Part shown: positions 23,430 to 30,426 of the stretch, in pieces | How the letters are laid out: every line of letters begins with the position of its first letter | Numbering within the stretch: the first letter of the stretch is position 1 | Source: a virus | Reading direction: 5' to 3' (one strand) | Virus record (IMG/VR): IMGVR_UViG_3300025543_000062 | Location: 1 to 42,421 of that record | DNA: 42,421 bases | Position numbers and translations under genes: made by a program | The notes under the pieces: model-generated | Database searches by the model: none | Seen by the model: only the letters and a program-made list of their open reading frames with translations | What the model was told of the DNA's origin: nothing

Positions 23430-23620
23430 AATATATTCTTAACTCTCAATTCGTCAATGAGTTCACGCTCCAAGATTCGAAACAGGTGACTGACTTGGTT
23501 GAAATCGAGCGTCTTATGCTTGACGAGGACACTCTTATGACGGTTGAGCGAGACAACATCTCCGCAATAATTCTAGACCCTGAGACTGGCTCATGGGCAC
23601 AAATAGGTGAAAACATATGA
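23426..23620 (+). CDS. Hypothetical protein (64 aa)
   Basis: Overlaps both neighbours by ATGA. Acidic, helical centre (QVTDLVEIERLMLDEDTLM) flanked by beta-like ends. There is no known domain. It sits between rnh and the DUF6433-like gene, so it is probably an early gene in the replication cluster. Confidence 0.65.
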   Translation: MKYILNSQFVNEFTLQDSKQVTDLVEIERLMLDEDTLMTVERDNISAIILDPETGSWAQIGENI

Positions 23621-24039
23621 ATAAGATTCTACATACCGTACCGAAAGAGATTTTCGAAGTTCTTTCGCAATGTGCTGCCCTGCCCGACGACAACGCGAAG
23701 GTGCTATTTCTGCGCAACAACTATTCAAAGGGTCTTGAGGGCTATATCCGAGGCACATTTGACAATGATATCAATTGGGACTTGCCTGAGGATATGCAAT
23801 ATTCACCTTCGACAGATTGGTCATATCCTACGTCACTTCGCAAGGTCGATAACATGATCGCCATGTCTGCATCGGGGACCAATACACTCACCACCCGCAC
23901 CCGCATGATGAAAAACATCATGGAAGGTATTCATCCAACCGATGCTCTGCTGCTTATCAACATGATGAATAAGTCCTTCCCGTACGACATCTCTCACGAT
24001 GTGCTTAAAAGGGTGTTTCCGCAAGTCATCAAAGACTAA
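23617..24039 (+). CDS. DUF6433-like conserved phage protein
   Basis: 140 residues, starting inside the previous stop. The sequence (EIFEVLSQCAALPDDNAKVL, then LRNNYSKGLEGYIRGTFDN and INWDLPEDMQYSPS) matches my memory of DUF6433 proteins of T4-like marine phages: a helical protein with a WDLP motif. Its function is unknown. Placement after rnh is in line with those phages. Family name from memory. Confidence 0.7.
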   Translation: MNKILHTVPKEIFEVLSQCAALPDDNAKVLFLRNNYSKGLEGYIRGTFDNDINWDLPEDMQYSPSTDWSYPTSLRKVDNMIAMSASGTNTLTTRTRMMKNIMEGIHPTDALLLINMMNKSFPYDISHDVLKRVFPQVIKD

Positions 24040-24047
24040 ATAAACGT

Positions 24048-24062
24048 ATGGGAAACTTGTAC
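24048..24062 (+). repeat. 15-bp inverted repeat, left arm
   Basis: ATGGGAAACTTGTAC is the exact reverse complement of 24351-24365, which includes the -10 region and start codon of the metallophosphoesterase gene. The first 11 nt recur at 25162-25172. Confidence 0.8.
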
Positions 24063-24081
24063 GTAGCTACTCCAATTCTTG

Positions 24082-24116
24082 AACACCGTGAACCTTTTAA
24101 GGAGGTTTGCGGTGTT
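24082..24116 (+). promoter_or_regulatory. Strong RNA hairpin holding an SD sequence
   Basis: AACACCG TG AACCT (24082-24095) pairs with AGGTT TG CGGTGTT (24103-24116), 14 bp including two T-G wobbles, with loop TTTAAGG. TAAGGAGGT, a perfect SD, spans loop and 3' arm. GTG at 24112 would open a 7-codon reading frame ending at 24135. The structure could be an attenuator or a blocked ribosome binding site. It lies in the 101-nt stretch between the DUF6433-like gene and the 24141 start. Confidence 0.65.
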
Positions 24117-24140
24117 TCTATTTCAGAAGGTTTAACAAAC

Positions 24141-24332
24141 ATGTTACCACCAACACAAGAACAGCGCCTACGTCAAGATATCAATAAGCTTCGTTATAAA
24201 GAAATTCGATTAACCAAAAAGGGTCAAACCACAATGGCTGCAAAAACTCGACTGAAACGAGAGTATATGCAAACTGAACTCGAACAGTTTTATGATGATA
24301 TAAACCGGCTCACAGACATTAGGTGGGCTTGA
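24141..24332 (+). CDS. Small basic helical protein (63 aa)
   Basis: I place the start at the ATG at 24141, which has AAGG 10 nt upstream. The frame is open to an ATG at 24048, but that one lacks an SD, would begin in the inverted repeat and would read through the hairpin. The product (LPPTQEQRLRQDINKLRYKE) is charged and helical, likely coiled coil. No family is recognised. The gene lies between the arms of the 15-bp inverted repeat. Confidence 0.6.
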   Translation: MLPPTQEQRLRQDINKLRYKEIRLTKKGQTTMAAKTRLKREYMQTELEQFYDDINRLTDIRWA

Positions 24333-24357
24333 CTCCCTAACTAATATATGGTACAAG
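24329..24357 (+). promoter_or_regulatory. Sigma-70-like promoter, ATG at predicted +1
   Basis: TTGACT (24329-24334), 17-bp spacer, TACAAG (24352-24357). The ATG of the next gene begins 7 nt after the -10 box and no SD is present, so a leaderless transcript is predicted. The -35 overlaps the end of the previous gene. Confidence 0.6.
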
Positions 24358-24365
24358 TTTCCCAT
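24351..24365 (+). repeat. 15-bp inverted repeat, right arm
   Basis: GTACAAGTTTCCCAT, exact reverse complement of 24048-24062. It covers the -10 box and the first two bases of the start codon at 24364. Confidence 0.8.
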
Positions 24366-24909
24366 GGCTAATACATTTTTTATATCCGACACACATTTCC
24401 ACCATGCAAACATGCTGAAGTTTACCGACTATGACGGTAACAAGGTTCGGGATTTTGCATGTGTCGAAGACATGACCGAATATCAGGTTAAGCAATGGAA
24501 CTCTGTGGTTCGTCCACAAGACCATGTTTATCATCTGGGTGACATTGTTATCAACAAGACAGGTTTCGATGTCCTGCCCCGCCTGAATGGTCATAAGCGA
24601 CTTATTGGTGGTAATCATGATATCCATCATCATGAAATCAACAAGCACTTCGAAAAGGTCTATGGTGTTCGGGCAATGTACGGTGGAGTTCTCACTCACG
24701 TACCGGTACACCCTGATTGTCTTGAGCGTTGGAAGGTGAATGTCCATGGTCATCTTCATACCAACACCATACGGACAGTTGACAATGAACCAGACATGCG
24801 TTACATTAACATAAGTTGTGAACAGCTTGACCACGTTCCTATCTCACTGGACGAACTTAATGTCATAGTGAAGGGTCGTGGATTTGATGTCACTTTGAAA
24901 TTCAAATAG
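24364..24909 (+). CDS. Calcineurin-like metallophosphoesterase
   Basis: 181 residues. The five family motifs are intact: ISDTHFHH (D9, H11), HLGDIV, GGNHDIHH, THVPVH and HGHLHTN. They bind a dinuclear metal centre. Members hydrolyse phosphomonoesters, phosphodiesters or cyclic nucleotides, and phage relatives are known in T4-like genomes. The substrate here cannot be read from sequence; nucleotide repair, 2',3'-cyclic phosphate or signalling-nucleotide cleavage are all open. The start has no SD, and its ATG sits at the predicted transcription start. Confidence 0.9.
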   Translation: MANTFFISDTHFHHANMLKFTDYDGNKVRDFACVEDMTEYQVKQWNSVVRPQDHVYHLGDIVINKTGFDVLPRLNGHKRLIGGNHDIHHHEINKHFEKVYGVRAMYGGVLTHVPVHPDCLERWKVNVHGHLHTNTIRTVDNEPDMRYINISCEQLDHVPISLDELNVIVKGRGFDVTLKFK

Positions 24910-24919
24910 GATATTTGTC

Positions 24920-25177
24920 ATGAGATTATATCGTTGTATCAACAGGGCCAGAGATCGTGTGTACATTGTCGCAGAGCATGTTGACGATGCAAGACAGATG
25001 CATTTTGACCGAGGCTTTGTTCGTAAGATAGAAAACTCAACGATCATCGACTTCACCGAAAAATATACTCTGACCTATGGTAATGGCCATAGTGGGTTTG
25101 ATGTGAATACACTCACTCCCGGTGTCATGGTGAAAGTAATAGGGGAGCCAACCGGCCCCAGATGGGAAACTTACTAA
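24920..25177 (+). CDS. Hypothetical protein (85 aa)
   Basis: SD TAGGATAT precedes the ATG. The product opens with a beta strand and a helix (MRLYRCINRARDRVYIVAEH, then DDARQMHFDRGF), similar in outline to small phage proteins that begin with LYRC..RA...YIVAE. No assigned function. It overlaps the start of the next gene by one base. Confidence 0.65.
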   Translation: MRLYRCINRARDRVYIVAEHVDDARQMHFDRGFVRKIENSTIIDFTEKYTLTYGNGHSGFDVNTLTPGVMVKVIGEPTGPRWETY

Positions 25178-25416
25178 TGCCAATGTATCATTTTAAAAAT
25201 AAGACAACCGAAGAGATCATCGAACCTTTCGTACCATCTTCGGAATATGATGAGTTTGTGAAAGAGCTTGGGGATGACTGGGAACGGGTATGGATTAGTG
25301 CCCCTTCTCTGGTATCTCAACAAGGCTCGACCCTCTCCAAGACTTCGGACGGATGGAAAGAGGTTCTAAAGCGAATTAATAAAAGCGCTCCGGGGAACAA
25401 TACCGTCAACAACTAG
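25177..25416 (+). CDS. FmdB-like small protein without zinc cysteines
   Basis: Starts at the ATG at 25177 (TAATG with the previous stop); an in-frame ATG at 25162 lies inside the previous gene. MPMYHFKNKTTEEIIEPFV, the middle ISAPSLVS and the end DGWKEVLKRINKSAPG match the phage family related to FmdB regulatory proteins found beside phoH in T4-like marine phages. The zinc-binding CxxC pairs of bacterial FmdB are absent. The role is unknown. Confidence 0.7.
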   Translation: MPMYHFKNKTTEEIIEPFVPSSEYDEFVKELGDDWERVWISAPSLVSQQGSTLSKTSDGWKEVLKRINKSAPGNNTVNN

Positions 25417-25433
25417 ATAAGAAAAGATACTGA

Positions 25434-26150
25434 ATGTCCAGAAAAAGGCCTGTGACTTCTAAGAAGGTCAGACTTTTTGATATGGTAGATATTGAACCGA
25501 TGACTGATGCCCAAGATAAGGCATTAGGTGCTTATGACAATGGTGACCACTTGATCCTATCTGGATCAGCCGGTACCGGGAAGACCTTTCTGGCAATTGC
25601 CATGGGTATTGAAGATGTCCTCGATCCGGACTCAGATTATAAACGATTGATGATTGTTCGATCTGTGGTCCCTACCAGAGACATGGGGTTTCTGCCCGGT
25701 ACTGAACAAGAGAAGACCGAAGTTTATACCAGACCATATGAAGGCATTCTCCATGAACTATTCAAGGTTCCGGATGCTTGGAAGAAGTTAACCGAAGACG
25801 GCACCATTCAATTCGAATCTACATCATTCGTTAGAGGCGTATCATGGCATGATACTATTGTCATTGTGGATGAGATGCAAAATTTAACTGGACATGAGCT
25901 GGATTCTGTGATAACAAGGTTAGGTAAGAATTCCAAGATTGTTCTGTGTGGTGACTATACCCAGACAGACCTTGAACGATCCAAAGATAAGGCAGGCATT
26001 GCCCAATTCCTCAAGATCGCCAATGAAATGGAAGATTTTACAATCGTTGAGTTCGGTTGGAAAGATATTGTAAGAAGCGGAATCGTTCGTGATTACATTA
26101 TGACCAAAGAACGTCTCAAGAATAGCGGAATGCTACCACCAGACTTTTAA
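25434..26150 (+). CDS. phoH: PhoH-like ATPase
   Basis: 238 residues. Walker A GSAGTGKT (about 44-51) and Walker B IVIVDEMQNLT are intact, with the family phrase RSVVPTRDMGFLPGT between them and LCGDYTQTDL as the sensor region. PhoH is a P-loop ATPase and putative RNA helicase very common in marine and other large phages. Its role in infection is not settled. It is followed by a tiny basic gene. Confidence 0.95.
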   Translation: MSRKRPVTSKKVRLFDMVDIEPMTDAQDKALGAYDNGDHLILSGSAGTGKTFLAIAMGIEDVLDPDSDYKRLMIVRSVVPTRDMGFLPGTEQEKTEVYTRPYEGILHELFKVPDAWKKLTEDGTIQFESTSFVRGVSWHDTIVIVDEMQNLTGHELDSVITRLGKNSKIVLCGDYTQTDLERSKDKAGIAQFLKIANEMEDFTIVEFGWKDIVRSGIVRDYIMTKERLKNSGMLPPDF

Positions 26151-26161
26151 GGATTATCGTG

Positions 26162-26290
26162 ATGGCCAAATATGGCAAACGTGACCCCCGTAACCGGAAA
26201 GCTAATAAGCACAAACGAATCACTCTAGACGAGTGGAAGCCCCGGTCAGTAAGAAAACGAGTATTTAATGGTAAGAACGTTCACCCATGA
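26162..26290 (+). CDS. Tiny basic protein (42 aa) after phoH
   Basis: ATG at 26162, 11 nt after the phoH stop. The product, beginning MAKYGKRDPRNRKANKHKRI, is about 40 percent Lys/Arg, so nucleic-acid binding is likely. It overlaps the exonuclease start by 23 nt. Similar tiny KRDPRN-type proteins follow phoH in some T4-like phages, as I recall. Too short for routine gene calling. Confidence 0.6.
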   Translation: MAKYGKRDPRNRKANKHKRITLDEWKPRSVRKRVFNGKNVHP

Positions 26291-26924
26291 ACTTCTAGAG
26301 TTTGAAGAATTAGATTGTGACACACAAGAGGATGGGAGGACGTACGTAACGCCTAACGGTAACGTATACCCTTCCATCACCACTTGTCTTAATCATCTGT
26401 CTGCCGATATCATAGCCGAGTGGCGAGATCGCATCGGGCATGAAGAAGCTGATGCCATTGTATTCCAAGCTGCCAATCGAGGCACTGCCCTTCACTCATG
26501 CGTTGAACGATATCTGAACAACAAAGAGATTGCGGCAGCAACACCTTTAGTCAGAATGAATTTCAATGACATTAAACCATTTATCGATAAACACATCGGT
26601 ATCATCTACGCCCTAGAAGCCCCTCTGTACTGTGATGAGCTTGGGGTTGCAGGCCGAGTTGATATCATTGCAGAATGGGATGGCGAACCTGCTATCATCG
26701 ATATCAAAACATCAGGCAAGCCCAAGAGGGAAGAATGGTGTACCGGATATTTCATGCAGGAAGAGTTTTATGCAATGGCCGTCGAAGAACTTAAAGGCTT
26801 TCGGATTAAGAAGCTCGTCACTGTTATTGCGGTCGATAAAGGCCCTGCCCAAATCATAGTGCAAGATCGAGGTGTCTGGAACACACCAATGAGAGAAGCA
26901 ATCCTTATGCATAAAAACGGTTGA
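26268..26924 (+). CDS. PD-(D/E)XK exonuclease, MGME1/Cas4-like
   Basis: 218 residues. YPSITTCLNHL and AANRGTALHSCVERYL (the RGxxxH motif) precede GVAGRVDIIAEWDGEPAIID and IDIKTSGKPKREEW, which give the catalytic D...D/E-x-K (DIKTS). Then YFMQEEFYAMAVEEL supplies the QxxxY motif. This is the arrangement of MGME1/RecB-type single-strand exonucleases found in T4-like marine phages, used in DNA recombination and repair. The SD is weak because the start lies inside the tiny basic gene. Confidence 0.88.
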   Translation: MVRTFTHELLEFEELDCDTQEDGRTYVTPNGNVYPSITTCLNHLSADIIAEWRDRIGHEEADAIVFQAANRGTALHSCVERYLNNKEIAAATPLVRMNFNDIKPFIDKHIGIIYALEAPLYCDELGVAGRVDIIAEWDGEPAIIDIKTSGKPKREEWCTGYFMQEEFYAMAVEELKGFRIKKLVTVIAVDKGPAQIIVQDRGVWNTPMREAILMHKNG

Positions 26925-26949
26925 CATTGAAAACTCTATACGGTACCTT
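26921..26949 (+). promoter_or_regulatory. Sigma-70-like promoter
   Basis: TTGACA (26921-26926), 17-bp spacer, TACCTT (26944-26949). The leader of about 25 nt carries CCGGAG before the ATG at 26981. The -35 overlaps the exonuclease stop codon. Confidence 0.7.
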
Positions 26950-26980
26950 ACAGATAACGAATTTAACCCCGGAGATTTAA

Positions 26981-27331
26981 ATGCCATTGACCTTTACGCC
27001 TACCGAGAATGAAGACGTCCATGGTGCTGTTCTTGAAACGGTACATACCGAAGAAAAGAAAGTCGGTTGGATCATTCGATACAAGGCTGGCTATATGGGA
27101 ATTTTGGGGGGTGTCATCGGATACCCTCATCAATGGCCTTCCGAGAACCAGACTGATATTGAATCCGTGCGGACAGAGGTCACCGAGTTCTTCGATAATA
27201 ATGAAGAACTCCACCTGATGCCACGGACACCTATACAAACCGAAGCTGATGTCGTCGAGGAAGACGTAGCAGTGGAAGTTGCCAATGAAAATGAATCTGC
27301 CGAGGAGGCAGTTAGCAATGAACAAACATAA
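26981..27331 (+). CDS. Hypothetical acidic protein (116 aa)
   Basis: A folded N-terminal part (residues 1-85, with VGWIIRYKAGYMGILGGVIG) is followed by a Glu/Val/Ala-rich tail of about 30 residues. It has its own promoter and overlaps the HAD gene by 14 nt. No family is recognised. Confidence 0.65.
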   Translation: MPLTFTPTENEDVHGAVLETVHTEEKKVGWIIRYKAGYMGILGGVIGYPHQWPSENQTDIESVRTEVTEFFDNNEELHLMPRTPIQTEADVVEEDVAVEVANENESAEEAVSNEQT

Positions 27332-27938
27332 TACCATATTGATCGACTGTGATGGAGTTCTGATGAATTGGAACCAGTCCTTCGAAGAGTGGATGATCAC
27401 CCAAAAGGGTCACATTATCGCTGACAACACTCAATATCCTATCCACCATAGATACGATATTAGCCCAAGAGAAGCGATGGATTGTGTGGCTCATTTCAAT
27501 GACACTCAGTGGATTAAATATCTTGATCCACTTCCACGAGCTGTTCCTATCATCAAATCACTCTATCATGATCATGGAATTCGGTTTGTTGTGATTTCGT
27601 CTCTGGGAGGTGATCACTATTCTGCTGATCATCGGCGTCATAATCTGTATGAACACTTCGGACCAGCTATTAAAGACATTCACTGTCTCCCCACTAACGT
27701 TTCGAAAATGGGAGTCCTTAAATCTTTCGCGCCGGGCCATATCTGGATTGAAGATCATGTGAATAATGCAGTTATCGGTGCTGGTGTGGGCCATAAGACT
27801 ATCATCCATACACACCCATATAATCTGCATGAAGCAATCGTTGCCTTCAAAGATGACACTACTGACAATATGATGGGATGTGTTTCAAATTGGCGCGACA
27901 TGGAAGATAAGATTCTAGACACGCTTGGAGCAATGTGA
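27318..27938 (+). CDS. HAD-superfamily phosphatase (5'-nucleotidase type)
   Basis: 206 residues from the ATG at 27318, which has GAGGAGG 9 nt upstream; an in-frame start at 27279 lies within the previous gene. HAD motif I is ILIDCDGVLMNW (nucleophile Asp, then Asp), motif II VVISSLGGD, a Lys in the KMGVLKSF region, and motif IV IWIEDHVNNA. Such phage HADs are often deoxyribonucleotidases. The substrate is not shown by sequence; nucleotide-pool control fits the RNR genes in this window. Confidence 0.8.
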   Translation: MNKHNTILIDCDGVLMNWNQSFEEWMITQKGHIIADNTQYPIHHRYDISPREAMDCVAHFNDTQWIKYLDPLPRAVPIIKSLYHDHGIRFVVISSLGGDHYSADHRRHNLYEHFGPAIKDIHCLPTNVSKMGVLKSFAPGHIWIEDHVNNAVIGAGVGHKTIIHTHPYNLHEAIVAFKDDTTDNMMGCVSNWRDMEDKILDTLGAM

Positions 27939-28210
27939 TGGGTGTTTTGGGAAATGCAATATATTTTACCCTCAAGTTTACAGTATATTTCTGTCTCGGA
28001 TATATACTGGTTCATTTCTATGTTCTAGCGATTAACTGGTTGCTGGCAATTCATCTTGTTGCGGCGGTCGCTGGTGGAGCATTCATGATATTCCTACTGT
28101 TAGGATATCTTATGGAAAGCGCCAAGAAGGCAGCCGAAGATAAACGGGCACGAATGAAAGCATTTCTTAATCCTGATGAAGAGAAAGATGACGACAATGA
28201 AGACAAATGA
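27938..28210 (+). CDS. Small membrane protein (90 aa)
   Basis: ATG at 27938 with GGAG 8 nt upstream, overlapping the HAD stop; a GTG at 27935 is also possible. Two hydrophobic helices (about residues 7-30 and 33-58) are followed by a charged cytoplasmic tail (KKAAEDKRARMKAF, then DEEKDDDNEDK). No family is recognised. Confidence 0.7.
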   Translation: MGVLGNAIYFTLKFTVYFCLGYILVHFYVLAINWLLAIHLVAAVAGGAFMIFLLLGYLMESAKKAAEDKRARMKAFLNPDEEKDDDNEDK

Positions 28211-28430
28211 CGATGATGACTTTCGGATTATCAGCGAAATGTTACGACTGAAGGCCGAGTATGAACATCTCACCAATGGGAAGCCACTTAATGATGCGGC
28301 TCGCCTCAGGTGGATTAAGAACCGAGACTGTGGTGTCGATAAATCACACAAAAACCACAGACGGCTATTGACAGTCATGACCGAGTACTGTACATATTTG
28401 AAACAGTTTGGAATTAACAGCAAGAGGTAA
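28197..28430 (+). CDS. Hypothetical helical protein (77 aa)
   Basis: I chose the ATG at 28197 among three in-frame ATGs (28176, 28188, 28197) because it overlaps the previous gene least; none has a strong SD. The product is helical and basic at the end (RWIKNRDCGVDKSHKNHRRL). The function is unknown. Confidence 0.55.
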   Translation: MKTNDDDDFRIISEMLRLKAEYEHLTNGKPLNDAARLRWIKNRDCGVDKSHKNHRRLLTVMTEYCTYLKQFGINSKR

Positions 28431-28432
28431 TT

Positions 28433-28579
28433 ATGGCAAAGGCAGTCGGAGGCAACTCCAAAACTAAGCCCACTATCAAGAAGAAGACTTCTATTGGTGG
28501 GTCATTCCGATCTCGGGATATTTCCAAGGGCGCACAGACCAAGCGTCGATTCACTCGCGGCCAAGGTCGCCCTCAATAA
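28433..28579 (+). CDS. Tiny basic Gly/Lys protein (48 aa)
   Basis: ATG at 28433, 2 nt after the previous stop, with AAGAGG upstream. The product (MAKAVGGNSKTKPTIKKKTS, then FTRGQGRPQ) is Lys/Arg/Gly-rich and probably unstructured, like nucleic-acid-binding accessory proteins. The in-frame length and gap-free packing support it. Confidence 0.55.
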   Translation: MAKAVGGNSKTKPTIKKKTSIGGSFRSRDISKGAQTKRRFTRGQGRPQ

Positions 28580-28594
28580 CCGAAAGGGTTTGTT

Positions 28595-29023
28595 ATGACT
28601 AAAGAAGAGTACAGTGCAATGAGTGCCGAAGAGAAGGTGAATTTTCTTGAAGGTCACATTATCGGCATGGAAGAAATGATGATCATGTCATCAAAGCTTT
28701 CGTCTCGGGTTGCTAATCGTCAGTTCCGTGCAGGGTTTGAAGCAGCGAATTCACCGGGCGTCAAGGACATGGATGTTGACAGTGACGAGTTCGACCGCAT
28801 GGTTGAAACCAACACTGTCATGGCCCTCATGACCGAAACAATGGAAATTGTTCAGGCTCGTATGGCTGGTAATTCGGAAGAGGCCGATACCGCCGAAGCT
28901 ACCGACAATGAAGGCGCACGAGATGTCGATGATGGCGTTAACGAGTTTACCGATTCGAAGGCTGGTTCTTCACTTCGGGACTTTATGATGCGATCCGCTC
29001 CGGGTACGCCGACTAAGCAGTGA
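28595..29023 (+). CDS. Hypothetical acidic protein (142 aa)
   Basis: A helical, Met-rich N-terminal half (HIIGMEEMMIMSSKLSS) and an acidic Thr/Ala-rich linker (ARMAGNSEEADTAEATDN) precede a short C-terminal helix. GAAAGGG before the ATG serves as SD. No catalytic motif. A GC-rich hairpin follows. Confidence 0.65.
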   Translation: MTKEEYSAMSAEEKVNFLEGHIIGMEEMMIMSSKLSSRVANRQFRAGFEAANSPGVKDMDVDSDEFDRMVETNTVMALMTETMEIVQARMAGNSEEADTAEATDNEGARDVDDGVNEFTDSKAGSSLRDFMMRSAPGTPTKQ

Positions 29024-29032
29024 TAAGTAAAC

Positions 29033-29056
29033 GGGAGGGGTAATAATGCCCCTCCC
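29033..29056 (+). other. GC-rich hairpin between genes
   Basis: GGGAGGGG (29033-29040), 8-nt loop TAATAATG, CCCCTCCC (29049-29056). The 8-bp stem is perfect but has no T-run after it. It may slow or process the RNA, or act as a partial terminator. Confidence 0.65.
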
Positions 29057-29077
29057 AAACACTCTGAGGAATTCCTG

Positions 29078-29470
29078 ATGGTAACCTTTAAGGCTGAAGT
29101 GTCACGATCCACTAATCTGAAACTCCTTTTGGATGAATTGACCAATTCTCAATTGGTGGATACCGAAGATGAAGCTGTAGTTCGACACTACAGTAATGTT
29201 CTCGGATTGAATGATGCACTCTATGGCTCACTGAAGTCTGCCCTTGATGGGAATTATAGTGAAGCACTGTCTATCATCGATCTGACATATAACAATGTTA
29301 GTTGGGTGATCTCTGGTGGTTCCGATATGATTCCGGTATCAGTAACACTCATTCATGAGGATATTACCATCACCAAAGACGATAGCACACATCGATACAC
29401 AATGTCATATTTAATTCTGGCGTGTCTGGTCGAACTTATCCTTGCTATCAATGCGAAGAAAGGCAGTTAA
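29078..29470 (+). CDS. Hypothetical protein (130 aa)
   Basis: Mixed alpha/beta, with a hydrophobic C-terminal helix (MSYLILACLVELILAINAKK) that could anchor it to the membrane or pack internally. SD TGAGGAA precedes the ATG. A 24-aa membrane peptide gene follows within 5 nt. No family is recognised. Confidence 0.65.
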   Translation: MVTFKAEVSRSTNLKLLLDELTNSQLVDTEDEAVVRHYSNVLGLNDALYGSLKSALDGNYSEALSIIDLTYNNVSWVISGGSDMIPVSVTLIHEDITITKDDSTHRYTMSYLILACLVELILAINAKKGS

Positions 29471-29474
29471 TACC

Positions 29475-29549
29475 ATGGCAGCTTTAATCATTCTTGGATT
29501 ATTTGTAATCGGTGCAGGAATTTTCTGCCTTTTAGCATATATACTATGA
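29475..29549 (+). CDS. 24-residue single-helix membrane peptide
   Basis: The reading frame encodes 24 residues, almost all hydrophobic (MAALIILGLFVIGAGIFCLL, then AYIL). The ATG follows the previous stop by 4 nt and the stop overlaps the next ATG (ATGA), so translation by coupling is plausible although the SD (GGCAG) is weak. A peptide of this kind could regulate a membrane protein, dimerise, or affect lysis or superinfection. Assigned on layout and composition only. Confidence 0.5.
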   Translation: MAALIILGLFVIGAGIFCLLAYIL

Positions 29550-29887
29550 GCAAATCAACTATAACCGAAGCCACGGCTATGCTGGAAATGAGTCCAGATG
29601 ATTTTGGTGCGGGCAATGTAAACAGTGCCAGAGCAGCAAGAGAAGAAGAAGATGTGTGGACTGTCGGTGGGGCTGGTACTCGTTCTAGGGAGGATGCTCG
29701 TAAGCATATTACTAAAAAGCTTGCCAATCTTGAGAGCGTGGCTCTCGATCCAGAGAAAGACAATTCCTATATTAGCGAATTCATCAATCTTCTTGAATGG
29801 ACGAACGCGGTCTACGGCGATCTCCCTGAATTCAAATATCTAGAAACCACGATGACTCGTATCACTAAATCGCATGGGCACAAGTAA
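29546..29887 (+). CDS. Hypothetical protein (113 aa)
   Basis: Acidic N-terminal half and a helical C-terminal half (ISEFINLLEWTNAVYGDLPE). Starts in the stop of the 24-aa gene and ends in TAATG with the methyltransferase. Its second half resembles the preceding 130-aa protein slightly (LNDALYGSL versus TNAVYGDL), so the two could be distant relatives. Confidence 0.6.
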   Translation: MSKSTITEATAMLEMSPDDFGAGNVNSARAAREEEDVWTVGGAGTRSREDARKHITKKLANLESVALDPEKDNSYISEFINLLEWTNAVYGDLPEFKYLETTMTRITKSHGHK

Positions 29888-30426
29888 TGCTTCATAGACG
29901 GTATGTGATAGAGCGATTGATCAAGAAGCACGGGTATAAATCCGGAGTTGAACTTGGTGTGTGGAAGGGTGATACTTTCAAACATATTTGCAGGCAATGT
30001 CCCGACATCGCTTACGTTGGGATCGATCTCTATGCACCTCAAGAGGGCACCGAGGAGACTTATACTGAAGGTGAGAATGGCCACAAGTGGGATCATGCTG
30101 CATATGCCAAGGACATCGTGAATTTTCTTGGGGACTTGGAGCAGCATAGTCATAGATTGCTCATCGAAGATACTGTTGCCGCCTCGTGGCGTTTTGTTGA
30201 TGGCTCTATAGACTTCGTATTTGTTGACGCCGATCATTCATATGAGGGTGTGAAGAGAGACATTGAGGCATACTTGCCAAAGATTAAAAATGGTGGTATG
30301 ATGATCTTTCATGACTGGGGTGATCCGAGATTTCCGGGTGTCCAACAAGCAATTTTAGAATTTTTTGATATTGGAATGGTAACCGAATATGACGACCACA
30401 TTGCTACAGTCCGAATTCGAAGATGA
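29887..30426 (+). CDS. Class I SAM-dependent methyltransferase
   Basis: 179 residues. Motif I GVELGVWKGDTFKHI binds SAM; YVGIDLYAP is the acidic residue that binds the ribose; DFVFVDADHSYEGVKRDIEA and NGGMMIFHDW give later motifs of the Methyltransf_24 type. It is followed by a glycosyltransferase in another frame, so it probably modifies a sugar or another surface-linked group. The substrate is not readable from sequence. Confidence 0.85.
   Translation: MLHRRYVIERLIKKHGYKSGVELGVWKGDTFKHICRQCPDIAYVGIDLYAPQEGTEETYTEGENGHKWDHAAYAKDIVNFLGDLEQHSHRLLIEDTVAASWRFVDGSIDFVFVDADHSYEGVKRDIEAYLPKIKNGGMMIFHDWGDPRFPGVQQAILEFFDIGMVTEYDDHIATVRIRR

Noticed and set aside
29033-29056. Hairpin as a rho-independent terminator
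   Set aside because: No T-run follows and the next gene has no promoter of its own that I can see.
29934-29942. TATAAATC inside the methyltransferase gene as late promoter
   Set aside because: One mismatch to the consensus and it lies inside coding sequence with no gene start at a fitting distance.
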